Below are positions 1 through 8,714 of a stretch of 64,000 nucleotides of DNA, in pieces. This DNA comes from Lachnospiraceae bacterium (GTDB lineage: Bacteria; Bacillota; Clostridia; Lachnospirales; Lachnospiraceae). Positions within the stretch are counted from its first letter, which is position 1; each line of letters starts with the position of its first letter. The DNA lies in contig JAFVXW010000087.1 in the NCBI GenBank assembly GCA_017500935.1, forward strand, positions 80,846 through 144,845, in the 5' to 3' direction. The notes under the pieces are model-generated. The model saw only the letters and a list, made by a program, of their open reading frames with translations. It was not told the DNA's origin and did not search any database. Made by a program: the position numbers and the translations under genes.

Positions 1-2
1 GT

Positions 3-1592
3 TTTGTGTCCAGCCTCCTGAATGCAGGCGTGCTGTATCTGTTTAAGGTGGGCAGTCAGCCGGTACCCAACAGTTATTACTTTTTCTACTTTTTCCTGCT
101 TTTGATGCTGATCTTTACCAGCCGGTTTTCCTATCGGTTCTTAAGAAGCAAAAAGCATAAGCAGCAGAATAAAAACAACAGTACCTCTGTTATGATCATC
201 GGTGCCGGTGAAGCGGGAAACACCATGATCAAAGAGATCCTTTCCAGCAATTACAGCACCATGGTAATTCGCTGTATCATCGATGATGACAAGTCCAAAT
301 GGGGACAGTTTATTCAGGGAATCAAGGTGGTCGGCGGCAGAGACAAGATCATTGAATCCGTGGATCTTTACGGAATTGATGAGATCTTTCTGACAATGCC
401 CTCTGCATCAAGAACAACGATCCGTGAAATTCTGGAAATCTGCAAGGAAACCAACTGTAAGCTGCGTTCCCTTCCCGGACTTTACCAGCTGGCAAACGGC
501 GAAGTCAATGTCAGCAAGCTGCGCGATGTGGAAGTAGAAGACCTTCTGGGACGTGAGCCCATCCGCGTGGATCTGGATTCCATTCTTGGATATGTGCAGA
601 ATAAAGTCGTGCTGGTAACAGGCGGCGGCGGTTCCATCGGTAGTGAGCTGTGCAGACAGATCGCAACTCATAAGCCGTCAAAACTGATCATTCTGGATAT
701 CTATGAAAACAATGCCTATGACCTGCAGCAGGAGTTAAAGGAAAGATTTCCGGAGTTAAATCTGGTGGTTTTGATCGGCAGTGTCCGCAATACCAACAGG
801 ATCAATGCTGTATTTGAAATGCATAAGCCTGACATCGTATACCATGCGGCAGCACACAAACATGTGCCGCTGATGGAGGAAAGCCCCAACGAAGCGGTTA
901 AAAACAATGTATTTGGTACCTGGAAGACCGCGATGGCGGCAGCGCAGAACGGCACAAAGAAATTTGTCATGATCTCCACGGATAAAGCGGTAAATCCTAC
1001 TAATATTATGGGTGCCAGCAAGCGTATCTGTGAAATGATCGTGCAGACTTTTAACCGTCATTATGAGACAGAATTTGTGGCAGTGCGCTTTGGCAATGTA
1101 CTGGGCTCCAACGGCAGCGTAATTCCTTTGTTTAAAAAACAGATCGCGGCAGGCGGACCTGTGACGGTAACACATCCTGACATTATCCGGTATTTTATGA
1201 CGATTCCCGAAGCGGTATCTTTGGTGCTGCAGGCGGGTGCCTATGCCAAAGGCGGCGAGATCTTCGTTCTGGATATGGGGGAACCTGTGCGTATTCTGGA
1301 TCTGGCTAAAAACCTGATCCGTTTGTCCGGATACAAAGTGGATGAGGATATCAAGATTGTATTTACCGGTCTTCGTCCCGGCGAAAAGCTCTATGAAGAG
1401 CTTTTGATGGATGAAGAAGGCATGCAGGATACCGAAAATAAGCTGATCCATATCGGACGCCCCATCGAATTGGACGAAACACTGTTTTTCAAGCAGTTAA
1501 AGGGCCTGGAAGCAGCATCAAAGAGTGAGTGTGCGGATATCCGCCCTCTGATCAAAGAAATCGTACCGACTTATACTTATAAGGAGAATTGA
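3..1592 (+). CDS. Membrane-bound UDP-GlcNAc 4,6-dehydratase, CapD/PglF family (5' partial)
   Basis: Predicted to remove water from UDP-GlcNAc to give the 4-keto-6-deoxy sugar, the first step towards bacillosamine-type sugars. The frame is open to the window edge, so the start and most of the N-terminal membrane helices are missing; one hydrophobic segment remains at about residues 20-40. A first Rossmann-like domain follows with VMIIGAGEAG, then the catalytic SDR domain with TGGGGSIGSE near residue 205 and TDKAVNPTNIMGASKR near residue 325. In this family a Met replaces the usual SDR tyrosine, and that Met is seen here. The C-terminal LRPGEKLYEELL block is also typical. The stop overlaps the next gene's TTG start. 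The aminotransferase at 2170 and the sugar transferase at 3323 fit a PglF-PglE-PglC or EpsC-EpsN-EpsL type pathway. The family is certain; the exact product stereochemistry is inferred. Confidence 0.93.
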   Translation, partial: FVSSLLNAGVLYLFKVGSQPVPNSYYFFYFFLLLMLIFTSRFSYRFLRSKKHKQQNKNNSTSVMIIGAGEAGNTMIKEILSSNYSTMVIRCIIDDDKSKWGQFIQGIKVVGGRDKIIESVDLYGIDEIFLTMPSASRTTIREILEICKETNCKLRSLPGLYQLANGEVNVSKLRDVEVEDLLGREPIRVDLDSILGYVQNKVVLVTGGGGSIGSELCRQIATHKPSKLIILDIYENNAYDLQQELKERFPELNLVVLIGSVRNTNRINAVFEMHKPDIVYHAAAHKHVPLMEESPNEAVKNNVFGTWKTAMAAAQNGTKKFVMISTDKAVNPTNIMGASKRICEMIVQTFNRHYETEFVAVRFGNVLGSNGSVIPLFKKQIAAGGPVTVTHPDIIRYFMTIPEAVSLVLQAGAYAKGGEIFVLDMGEPVRILDLAKNLIRLSGYKVDEDIKIVFTGLRPGEKLYEELLMDEEGMQDTENKLIHIGRPIELDETLFFKQLKGLEAASKSECADIRPLIKEIVPTYTYKEN

Positions 1593-2149
1593 TACAATTG
1601 GAACTGGTACACGGAAGGCCTGCCGACTGTGCAGGCAGACTGAATAAGGAAATAAAGGTCTATGACCTTCTGGATAGGCTTGAAGTTAGTTTTAACAGAG
1701 TCGATCACGAGCAGGCTAATACCATGGAAGCCTGTCCTGCGGTTGATAAGATTCTGGAAACCGATATGTGTAAAAATCTGTTTTTATGTAACCGACAGAA
1801 AACACAGTTTTATCTTCTGATGATGCCCGGAGACAAGCCCTTTAAAACAAAGGATCTTTCCAAACAGATAAACAGTGCCCGTCTTTCCTTTGCAGAAGCG
1901 GAATTTATGGAAGAATATCTGGATATCACACCGGGAGCGGTTTCTGTTATGGGACTGATGAATGATTCTGAGAATCATGTACAGCTGCTGATCGATAAAG
2001 CGGTACTGGAGAGTGAATATCTGGGATGTCATCCCTGTGTGAATACTTCCAGCTTAAAGATAAAGACAGAAGAGTTGTTAGAAAAATTTTTGCCTGCAGT
2101 CCATCATGAAGCAATCATCGTGGATATGCCCTGGCCGGCAGAAGAATAA
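1589..2149 (+). CDS. Prolyl-tRNA editing protein, PrdX/YbaK-EbsC family
   Basis: Members of this family are free-standing editing domains that deacylate mischarged Ala-tRNA(Pro) in the cytoplasm. Diagnostic stretches are YDLLDRLEVSFNRVDHEQA, CKNLFLCNRQKTQFYLLMM, LSKQINSARLSFA, DITPGAVSVMGLMND and GCHPCVNTSSL, covering nearly the whole 186 residues, so the gene looks complete. The start is uncertain: TTG 1589 lies only two bases after the AAGGAG at 1581-1586, while TTG 1598 has an 11-base spacing. It overlaps the dehydratase stop and is followed 20 bases later by the aminotransferase, so it is probably co-transcribed. A translation-quality gene inside a sugar-nucleotide operon is out of place and may be a passenger. 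I see no sequence sign that it acts on a sugar or aminoacyl donor other than tRNA. Confidence 0.9.
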   Translation: MIQLELVHGRPADCAGRLNKEIKVYDLLDRLEVSFNRVDHEQANTMEACPAVDKILETDMCKNLFLCNRQKTQFYLLMMPGDKPFKTKDLSKQINSARLSFAEAEFMEEYLDITPGAVSVMGLMNDSENHVQLLIDKAVLESEYLGCHPCVNTSSLKIKTEELLEKFLPAVHHEAIIVDMPWPAEE

Positions 2150-2169
2150 CGGCGAAGGAGATTTGAAAA

Positions 2170-3300
2170 ATGAGCAAAAAAAGAATCTATCTTTCCTGCC
2201 CCACCATGCATGGCGAGGAGCAGCAGTTTGTGCAGGAAGCATTTGATACCAACTGGGTGGCGCCTCTGGGACCGAATGTAAATGAATTTGAAAAGGAAGT
2301 GGCTGCTTATACAGGCAGTAAAGCGGCAGCAGCATTAAGTGCAGGAACCGCAGCGGTTCATCTGGCACTGAAGCTGGCTGGCGTAAAGGAAGGTGATATC
2401 GTTTTTGTATCTGATCTGACCTTTTCTGCCACCTGTAATCCAATCTGCTATGAAAAAGCAATTCCGGTATTTATCGACAGCGAACCGGATACCTGGAATA
2501 TGGATCCGAAGGCTTTGGAAAAAGCATTTGAAAAATATCCCAATCCCAAGGCAGTTGTCTGTGTGCATCTTTACGGAACACCTGCAAAAATCGATGAACT
2601 GATGCAGATCTGTCAGAGGCATCATGTGCCTTTTATTGAAGATGCGGCGGAATCCTTAAGTGCTACTTACAAAGGAAAGCAGACAGGTACTTTCGGAAAG
2701 TTTGGTATTTTTTCGTTCAATGGAAACAAGATCATTACCACCTCCGGCGGCGGCATGCTGGTTTCTGATGACGAAGAGCTGATTGCGAAGGCACGTTTTC
2801 TTTCCACCCAGGCAAGGGATGCGGCAAGACATTACCAGCATTCCCAGATCGGTTACAACTATAGGATGTCCAATGTTGTGGCAGGGATCGGGCGCGGACA
2901 GATGCTGCATCTGGAAGAGCATAAAGCAATCAAAAAACGCATTTACGAGCAGTATAAAGCTGCCTTTGCAGATATAGAAGAGATTACCATGAATCCGCTG
3001 AATCCGGACGGTGAATCCAACTGCTGGCTGTCCTGCATTACCATTGCGGAAGGCTGTCCGGTCACGTATGAACAGCTGATGGATGCTATGGAGGAACATA
3101 ATATCGAAAGCAGACCTATCTGGAAACCGATGCATCTGCAGCCTGTATTTGCAGATTATGATTTTATTCAGGTAAAAGATGGTATCAGTGTGGGTGAGGA
3201 CATTTTCAACAGAGGCTTGTGTCTACCCAGCGATATTAAGAATACAGAAGAAGACATGCAGAACATCATAAATATTGTACGCGGATGCTTTGGACGGTAA
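2170..3300 (+). CDS. PLP-dependent sugar aminotransferase, DegT/DnrJ/EryC1/StrS family
   Basis: Predicted to aminate the 4-keto group of the dehydratase product, giving UDP-4-amino-4,6-dideoxy-GlcNAc (PglE/EpsN-like role). Visible family blocks: GPNVNEFEKEVAAYTGSK, ALSAGTAAVHLALKLAGV, FIEDAAESLSATYKGK and GTFGKFGIFSFNGNKIITT, with the PLP-binding lysine in the last block at about residue 187. Length (376 residues) is normal. The start is ATG with GAAGGAG at 2154-2160 and a nine-base spacer. The pathway's usual 4-N-acetyltransferase (PglD/EpsM) is not seen in the window; it may lie upstream, or the amine may be modified differently, for example by the formyltransferase at 11053. Amination at C4 rather than C3 is inferred from the neighbours. 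Confidence 0.92.
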   Translation: MSKKRIYLSCPTMHGEEQQFVQEAFDTNWVAPLGPNVNEFEKEVAAYTGSKAAAALSAGTAAVHLALKLAGVKEGDIVFVSDLTFSATCNPICYEKAIPVFIDSEPDTWNMDPKALEKAFEKYPNPKAVVCVHLYGTPAKIDELMQICQRHHVPFIEDAAESLSATYKGKQTGTFGKFGIFSFNGNKIITTSGGGMLVSDDEELIAKARFLSTQARDAARHYQHSQIGYNYRMSNVVAGIGRGQMLHLEEHKAIKKRIYEQYKAAFADIEEITMNPLNPDGESNCWLSCITIAEGCPVTYEQLMDAMEEHNIESRPIWKPMHLQPVFADYDFIQVKDGISVGEDIFNRGLCLPSDIKNTEEDMQNIINIVRGCFGR

Positions 3301-3322
3301 GACAGCCGAAGGAGAATGTCAG

Positions 3323-3949
3323 ATGTACAAAAAATATATCAAACGTTTGCTGGACATCCTGTTATCAGGATTTGCCCTGATCGTGCTGTCACCGGTACTG
3401 CTTGTGGTGGCGATACTAGTAAAAACCAGGCTGGGAAGTCCGGTGATCTTTCATCAAAAAAGGCCGGGTAAGGACGAAAAGATTTTTACCCTGTGCAAAT
3501 TCCGGACAATGACAGACGAGAGAGATGAAAATGGCGAACTTTTGCCGGATTCTGTGAGACTGACTGAATTTGGTAAGTTTTTGCGTGCCACAAGTCTGGA
3601 TGAACTGCCGGAATTGTGGAACATTTTCAAAGGAGACATGAGCATTATCGGTCCAAGACCTTTGCTGGTAGGTTACCTGCCTTACTATACAAAAAAAGAA
3701 CAGCTTCGCCACAGTGTAAGACCGGGGCTTACAGGACTTGCACAGGTAAGCGGCAGAAATTTTATTTCCTGGGATAACCGCCTGGCAAAGGATGTGGAAT
3801 ATGTGGAAAATCTGACCTTTGCGATGGATCTGCGTGTTTTATGGAAGACAGTGATGGTAGTGCTGAAAAAGGAAGATGTTGCGGTGGCAACAGATGCTGT
3901 GGAGTGTTATTTGTGGGAAGAAAGAGAAGCCAGAAAAGATGAAGAATAA
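3323..3949 (+). CDS. Undecaprenyl-phosphate phosphosugar transferase, PglC/EpsL-type small PGT
   Basis: Transfers a phosphosugar from a UDP-sugar to undecaprenyl phosphate and so starts repeat-unit assembly at the inner face of the membrane. The 208-residue size is that of the minimal monotopic PGT. It has one N-terminal hydrophobic re-entrant helix (about residues 8-30), FRTMTDERDENGELLPDS, the catalytic Asp-Glu pair in TSLDELPELWN (about D93/E94), GDMSIIGPRPLL and RPGLTGLAQVSGRN. ATG 3323 is chosen because GAAGGAG at 3308-3314 stands eight bases upstream; a longer reading frame from 3275 would overlap the aminotransferase. The 3' end overlaps the next gene by 11 bases, implying coupling. 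With the two preceding enzymes it makes a complete-looking initiation set apart from the acetyltransferase. Confidence 0.94.
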   Translation: MYKKYIKRLLDILLSGFALIVLSPVLLVVAILVKTRLGSPVIFHQKRPGKDEKIFTLCKFRTMTDERDENGELLPDSVRLTEFGKFLRATSLDELPELWNIFKGDMSIIGPRPLLVGYLPYYTKKEQLRHSVRPGLTGLAQVSGRNFISWDNRLAKDVEYVENLTFAMDLRVLWKTVMVVLKKEDVAVATDAVECYLWEEREARKDEE

Positions 3950-5117
3950 ACAACTGCGGACGCCCTGCTATATGATTCATAAAGATATGCTGGACGATGG
4001 CATCGCGCTTTTAAAAAATGGACTTGAACGTGACTGGAAGAATGCCTGTGTGGGATATTCATTCAAAACCAACTCTCTGCCGTGGGTGGTGGAATACATG
4101 AAGCAGAAAGGCTTCTATGCGGAGGTAGTTTCGGAAAATGAATATGACTTGGCATGCAAGCATGACTTTGCGCATATCATTTATAATGGTCCGGTGAAAG
4201 GTAAGCGGACTTTTTTCCATGCTTTGGAACACGGGGCGATCGTGAATCTGGATGCAAAGAGAGAACTGGACTGGCTGGAAGAAAGCGGCAAAAAAGATGT
4301 CACGGTCGGTCTTCGCGTGAATTTTAATCTGGAAGAAATGTGTCCGGGAGAAACGTCTGCAGGTGACGAAGGAAGCCGCTTTGGTTTTTCCTATGAAACA
4401 GGGGAGTTTGCATGGGCACTGAACCGGTTAAAGGAAATGGGCGTGAAAGTGTCAGGACTTCATCTTCATTTTGGCTCCAAGACCAGAAGCCTTGCGATTT
4501 ACCGGGCATTGGCGCAAAAAGCCTGTGAACTGAAAAATGAGTTTGGGTTGGAGCTGTCCTTTGTCGATCTTGGCGGCGGCTATTTTGGCGGTATGGAGAA
4601 CCGGCCCAAATTTCCGGATTATACAAAAGTGATCGCAGAGGAGCTTTCCAGAGCGTTTTCAGTGGAAGAGACTATGTTGATCATGGAGCCGGGGACTTCT
4701 CTGATCACACCGCCTATTGAGTATCTGACCACAGTGATCGATGTGAAAAAGACGTATGCCAATCATATCGTAGTCACGGACGGCGGCAGAATCGATATTG
4801 ATCCTCTTCATGCCAAGAAAGGCTATTTTCATACATTTTTATATCAGAATCCCGAAACAAAAAGGGAAATTCTGAAAAAACAGGTGATCTGCGGCTTTAC
4901 CTGTATGGAAAATGACCGCCTGTTTGTGGCGGAAAACACCAAAGCCCTGCAGGTGGGAGATCAGATTTCCTATCAGAAGGTGGGCGGTTATACCATGTGT
5001 CTGACTCCCCTGTTCATCCGTTATTTCCCCAATGTATATCTGGAAGAAAACGGGGAATACCGGCTGATAAGAGAGGCGTGGACACCGGAAGAATACAGCC
5101 AGAAGAGTATTTATTGA
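3939..5117 (+). CDS. Fold-type III PLP-dependent decarboxylase (Orn/DAP/carboxynorspermidine decarboxylase-like)
   Basis: Homologous to enzymes that decarboxylate basic amino acids. Visible residues: YSFKTNS with the Schiff-base lysine (about K43), HLHFGSK, the phosphate-binding FVDLGGGYFGG, EPGTSL, and GFTCMENDR, which matches the C-x-x-x-D catalytic segment (about C322 and D326). VGGYTMCLTPLFI near the end is also typical. About 392 residues from ATG 3939, normal for the family. A longer start at 3876 would lie deep in the preceding gene. The substrate cannot be told from sequence. The gene sits between a sugar transferase and an ATP-grasp ligase, so a role in making an amine that is then joined to the glycan is an inference, not a known pathway. 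Confidence 0.85.
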   Translation: MKNKQLRTPCYMIHKDMLDDGIALLKNGLERDWKNACVGYSFKTNSLPWVVEYMKQKGFYAEVVSENEYDLACKHDFAHIIYNGPVKGKRTFFHALEHGAIVNLDAKRELDWLEESGKKDVTVGLRVNFNLEEMCPGETSAGDEGSRFGFSYETGEFAWALNRLKEMGVKVSGLHLHFGSKTRSLAIYRALAQKACELKNEFGLELSFVDLGGGYFGGMENRPKFPDYTKVIAEELSRAFSVEETMLIMEPGTSLITPPIEYLTTVIDVKKTYANHIVVTDGGRIDIDPLHAKKGYFHTFLYQNPETKREILKKQVICGFTCMENDRLFVAENTKALQVGDQISYQKVGGYTMCLTPLFIRYFPNVYLEENGEYRLIREAWTPEEYSQKSIY

Positions 5118-5137
5118 TCGGAAAGGTGAGGTCAGTT

Positions 5138-6109
5138 ATGAATCTTTTGATTTTAAGCTGCGGCACAAGAGATAAAGTTGTTCAGTATTTCAAGGAAGCA
5201 TTCGGAGAGGAAGGCAGAGTCATTACCACAGACTGCAATCCCTATGCGCCGGCCCTTTATGAAGGGGACGCGCATTATGTAGTTCCGCGTATGACTGCCC
5301 CCGGATACATTGATGTTGTGTTTGATATCTGTAAAAAAGAGCAGATCACAGGCGTACTGTCCCTGATCGATCCGGAGCTGTCCCTGCTTGCAAAGCACAA
5401 AGAAGACTTTGAAGCTTTGGGCGTTATGGTGATCGGTTCTTCTTATGAACTGTGCGAGAGAACCTTAAATAAATGGGAGATGTACTGCTGGATGAAAGCG
5501 CACGGATACCCCTGTGCGAAATCCTACATTGATCTGGATGCTTTTTTTGCGGATGTAGATGCCGGTATCGTTACTTATCCTGTATTTGTAAAGCCCGCCA
5601 AAGGCAGCGCGAGTATGCAGATATCCAAGGCATATGATAAGGAAATGGTGGAATTTCTGTTTCACCATGGCGAGTTCATGATGATCCAGGAATATATGGA
5701 CGGTCAGGAGCTTGGTGTGGACTGCTATATTGACATGATCAGCAAGGAAGTGGTTTCCATTTTCTCAAAGAAAAAGCTGGTGATGCGTGCCGGAGAAACC
5801 GACAAGGCGCTTTCTTTTGCAGATGAAGAGCTGTTTGCACAGGTGGAAAAATTTGCCGTTGAAAATGGTTTTATCGGTCAGATTGATATCGATATCTTTG
5901 AAAAGGACGGTGTGTATTATTTCTCAGAAGTAAATCCCCGTTTCGGAGGCGGTTATCCGCATGCTTATGTCTGCGGTGCCGATCATATGACATTGATTAA
6001 GAATAATCTTTGTGGTAAGATAAATGAGAAAAAAATCGGCGGTTACGCAGTCAATAAAGTGATGATGAAGTATAATGAAATTATGCTCATGGACGCCGTG
6101 ACCAAATAG
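5138..6109 (+). CDS. ATP-grasp ligase, carbamoyl-phosphate-synthase-like
   Basis: ATP-grasp enzymes activate a carboxylate as an acyl phosphate and join it to an amine or other nucleophile. The 323-residue protein has an N-terminal Rossmann-like segment (MNLLILSCGTRDKVVQYF), a preATP-grasp part, the ATP-binding lysine region YPVFVKPAKGSAS and the metal-binding end SEVNPRFGGGYPHAY. ATG 5138 is preferred because GAAAGGTGAGG lies at 5121-5131; a longer frame from 4997 overlaps the decarboxylase. It begins 20 bases after the decarboxylase and ends eight bases before a GT4, so the two enzymes are probably made together. A two-step route (make an amine, then ligate it to a uronic acid or amino sugar) is plausible but inferred. 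Substrates are unknown. Confidence 0.85.
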   Translation: MNLLILSCGTRDKVVQYFKEAFGEEGRVITTDCNPYAPALYEGDAHYVVPRMTAPGYIDVVFDICKKEQITGVLSLIDPELSLLAKHKEDFEALGVMVIGSSYELCERTLNKWEMYCWMKAHGYPCAKSYIDLDAFFADVDAGIVTYPVFVKPAKGSASMQISKAYDKEMVEFLFHHGEFMMIQEYMDGQELGVDCYIDMISKEVVSIFSKKKLVMRAGETDKALSFADEELFAQVEKFAVENGFIGQIDIDIFEKDGVYYFSEVNPRFGGGYPHAYVCGADHMTLIKNNLCGKINEKKIGGYAVNKVMMKYNEIMLMDAVTK

Positions 6110-6117
6110 GAATATAT

Positions 6118-7209
6118 ATGAAAAAAAGAATTTTAATTCTTGCCAATAATGCCACCGGACTGTATGATTTCCGGAATGAGCTGCTTTTGCGGCTGTTAAA
6201 AGATTACGAAGTTCATGTCAGTCTGCCGGATGAAGAGGAAGTGCCTGAGATCGCGCAGGAAGGCTGTATGGTGCATCATACACAACTGGAACGCAGGGGA
6301 ATGAATCCGGTGAAGGATGCCGGACTGATGCTGCGTTATCTGAGACTGCTGCGGAAGGTAAAGCCGGATATTGTTTTAACTTATACCATCAAGCCCAATA
6401 TTTACGGCAGCCTTTGCTGCCGGATACTGCGGATTCCGTATCTTGTCAATATCACCGGGTTGGGTTCAGCTTTTGAACACGAAGGAATGCTCCGGAAACT
6501 GGTGGTGTTTTTATACAGAACCGCTTTGAAAAAAGCAAGCTGCGTTTTCTTTCAGAATGCAAAAAACAGGGATGTTTTTACAGGATTTGGCATCAAAGGT
6601 AAAAAAGACCGGCTGGTCTGCGGCTCCGGCGTGAATCTGGACAGGCATGTCTTTGAAGAATATCCGGAGGAACAGGAGCCGGTAAGGCTTTTGTTCGTCG
6701 GAAGGATCATGAAGGAAAAAGGCATTGATGAGCTTTTGTATGCGGCAGAAAAAATCCGTCAGGAATTCCCGGATGTAATTTTTGAATTGGTTGGCAGCTA
6801 TGAGGATGATTATAAAGAGCTGATAGAGGAAAAACAAAAAGCCGGTATTGTACAGTTTACCGGTTATCAGAAGATCATCCATCCTTATTATAAAAGAGCT
6901 GCGGCAGCCGTTATGCCCAGTTATCATGAGGGAATGTCCAATGTGATCTTAGAGGCAGCCGCAACCGGAAGACCGGTGCTTGCGTCTGCTATTCCGGGAT
7001 GTAAAGAAGGCTTTGATGACGGGATAACAGGAATTGGATTTATACCCAGGGATAAAGAAGCTTTTTATGAGGCAGTCAGACGTTTTCTGACACTTTCCCG
7101 TGAAGAGCGGAAAGAAATGGGTAAAAATGCCCGTAAAAAAATGGAAAAAGAGTTCGACCGCGGCTTTGTGGTGGAATCTTACATAGAAGAAATACAGAAA
7201 ATAATATAA
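6118..7209 (+). CDS. Glycosyltransferase family 4, PglA-like
   Basis: Predicted retaining GT-B glycosyltransferase that adds the second sugar to the lipid-linked primer. The N-terminal domain contains ILANNATGLYDFRNELL and VNITGLGSAFE, both characteristic of the PglA/WbnH-type group that acts after a PglC-type enzyme. The C-terminal nucleotide-sugar domain starts near VRLLFVGRIMKEKGIDELL and carries the E-x7-E motif HEGMSNVILEAA. 363 residues is the normal length. It follows the ATP-grasp gene by eight bases. GalNAc as donor is suggested by the PglA resemblance and by the nearby epimerase, but it is not proven by sequence. Confidence 0.9.
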   Translation: MKKRILILANNATGLYDFRNELLLRLLKDYEVHVSLPDEEEVPEIAQEGCMVHHTQLERRGMNPVKDAGLMLRYLRLLRKVKPDIVLTYTIKPNIYGSLCCRILRIPYLVNITGLGSAFEHEGMLRKLVVFLYRTALKKASCVFFQNAKNRDVFTGFGIKGKKDRLVCGSGVNLDRHVFEEYPEEQEPVRLLFVGRIMKEKGIDELLYAAEKIRQEFPDVIFELVGSYEDDYKELIEEKQKAGIVQFTGYQKIIHPYYKRAAAAVMPSYHEGMSNVILEAAATGRPVLASAIPGCKEGFDDGITGIGFIPRDKEAFYEAVRRFLTLSREERKEMGKNARKKMEKEFDRGFVVESYIEEIQKII

Positions 7210-7243
7210 AAGATGTCTAAGTCAGATATCAAGGAGGTTTATT

Positions 7244-8560
7244 ATGAGTTTATATGAAAAGATCGTAGCAGGAGAAGAGAAAATCTCTTTAGTTGGTCTG
7301 GGTTATGTTGGTATGCCTATTGCCGTTGCATTTGCAAGAAAGGTTAAGGTTGTAGGCTTTGACTTAAATGAAGCAAAGATCAATCTGTACAAATCCGGCA
7401 TTGATCCCACCAGAGAAGTGGGTGATGATGTGATCAAAACCACCACAGTGGAATTTACCGCTGACCCTGCAAGATTAAAAGAAGCAAAATTCCATATCGT
7501 TGCGGTCCCGACTCCCGTAAACGATGATCATACTCCTGACCTGACTCCTGTGGAAGGTGCCAGCAGACTGCTTGGTCAGAACCTGACCAAGGGCTCCATT
7601 ATTGTATTTGAATCCACCGTATATCCCGGTGTAACCGAAGATGTCTGTGTGCCGATTCTGGAAAAAGAGTCCGGATTAAAATGCGGCGTGGATTTCAAGA
7701 TCGGTTATTCTCCCGAGCGTATCAACCCCGGTGATAAAGTACACCGTCTGGAAACCATCACCAAGATCGTTTCCGGTATGGACGAAGAAACACTGGATGA
7801 AGTGGCAAAGGTTTATGAACTGGTAGTGGATGCTGGTGTATACCGTGCGGATTCCATCAAGGTTGCAGAAGCTGCAAAGGTTATCGAAAACAGCCAGCGC
7901 GACATCAATATCGCATTTATGAACGAGCTTTCCATTATCTTTAACAAGATGGGCATTGATACCAGAAGCGTGCTGGAAGCAGCAGGTACCAAGTGGAATT
8001 TCTTAAAGTTCTTCCCTGGTCTTGTAGGCGGTCACTGCATCGGTGTTGATCCTTATTATCTGACCTATAAGGCGGAACAGATGGGATATCATTCCCAGGT
8101 CATTCTTGCAGGCCGCCGTATCAACGATGATATGGGCAAATATGTTGCTGAAAATGTAGTGAAAAATCTGATCAAGGCTGATGTGGCAGTCAAGACTGCA
8201 AAGGTTGCGATCATGGGCTTTACTTTTAAGGAAAACTGCCCTGATACCAGAAATACCAAGGTTATTGATATTGTGAACGAACTGCGTGAATACGGCATCG
8301 ATCCCGTGATCGTGGATGAAACCGCAGACAGAGCAGAAGCAAAGCATCTTTACGGCATTGAACTGGCTGACCAGAGTGCGGTAAAGGATGTGGATGCACT
8401 GATCATTGCAGTTGCACACGATGAGTTTGGAAATCTGGACAAGGCTGCCATTGATGCATGCTTTAACACTTCCAACACCAAAAAGGTGCTGGTGGATGTA
8501 AAGGGCGTGCAGGACAGAAAGGCATATCTGGGTGAAGAATATATTTACTGGAGATTGTAA
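7244..8560 (+). CDS. UDP-N-acetyl-hexosamine 6-dehydrogenase, WbpO/TviB-like
   Basis: Oxidises C6 of a UDP-HexNAc to the uronic acid with two NAD+. Three domains are visible: N-terminal Rossmann (SLVGLGYVGMPIAVAFARK), central dimerisation helix with the catalytic cysteine in GGHCIGVDPYYLTYKAEQ (about C265), and C-terminal UDP-binding domain (MGFTFKENCPDTRN). The GHCIGVDPYYL-TYKAEQMGYHS-QVILAGRRINDDMG series is the WbpO/TviB/WbpA branch rather than UDP-glucose dehydrogenase. RBS AAGGAGG at 7231-7237 with a six-base spacer is the strongest in this part. Together with the epimerase at 9937 it should give UDP-GalNAcA, as in Vi antigen and P. aeruginosa O6 synthesis. The order of the two steps is unknown. 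Confidence 0.93.
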   Translation: MSLYEKIVAGEEKISLVGLGYVGMPIAVAFARKVKVVGFDLNEAKINLYKSGIDPTREVGDDVIKTTTVEFTADPARLKEAKFHIVAVPTPVNDDHTPDLTPVEGASRLLGQNLTKGSIIVFESTVYPGVTEDVCVPILEKESGLKCGVDFKIGYSPERINPGDKVHRLETITKIVSGMDEETLDEVAKVYELVVDAGVYRADSIKVAEAAKVIENSQRDINIAFMNELSIIFNKMGIDTRSVLEAAGTKWNFLKFFPGLVGGHCIGVDPYYLTYKAEQMGYHSQVILAGRRINDDMGKYVAENVVKNLIKADVAVKTAKVAIMGFTFKENCPDTRNTKVIDIVNELREYGIDPVIVDETADRAEAKHLYGIELADQSAVKDVDALIIAVAHDEFGNLDKAAIDACFNTSNTKKVLVDVKGVQDRKAYLGEEYIYWRL

Positions 8561-8644
8561 TAGCCTGTTTTTCTTTATACATCTCCCGGAATGTCAGTTT
8601 TGTGATAAATATCTGAAAAAATGATTAAGATTCCATGAAGTACA

Positions 8645-8673
8645 TTGTACAGAAAAAGAAAAAAAGATATACT
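8645..8673 (+). promoter_or_regulatory. Candidate sigma-A promoter before the SGNH lipoprotein gene
   Basis: TTGTAC at 8645-8650 and TATACT at 8668-8673 are separated by 17 bases in the 154-base gap after the dehydrogenase gene. The -10 box matches consensus at five of six positions; the -35 box matches only at TTG. It would start transcription about 35 bases before the start codon of the split lipoprotein gene. Confidence 0.35.
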
Positions 8674-8714
8674 CTTTTTGGGATAAATGAACTTTGTGAG
8701 AATTTGGAGGAGTA

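Noticed and set aside
756-1451. Long minus-strand reading frame opposite the dehydratase gene
   Set aside because: Shadow of a clearly conserved coding sequence on the other strand, with no ribosome binding site or family motif.
3876-3938. Upstream extension of the decarboxylase start
   Set aside because: It lies in the 3' end of the sugar transferase gene and lacks a suitable ribosome binding site; ATG 3939 begins the aligned protein.
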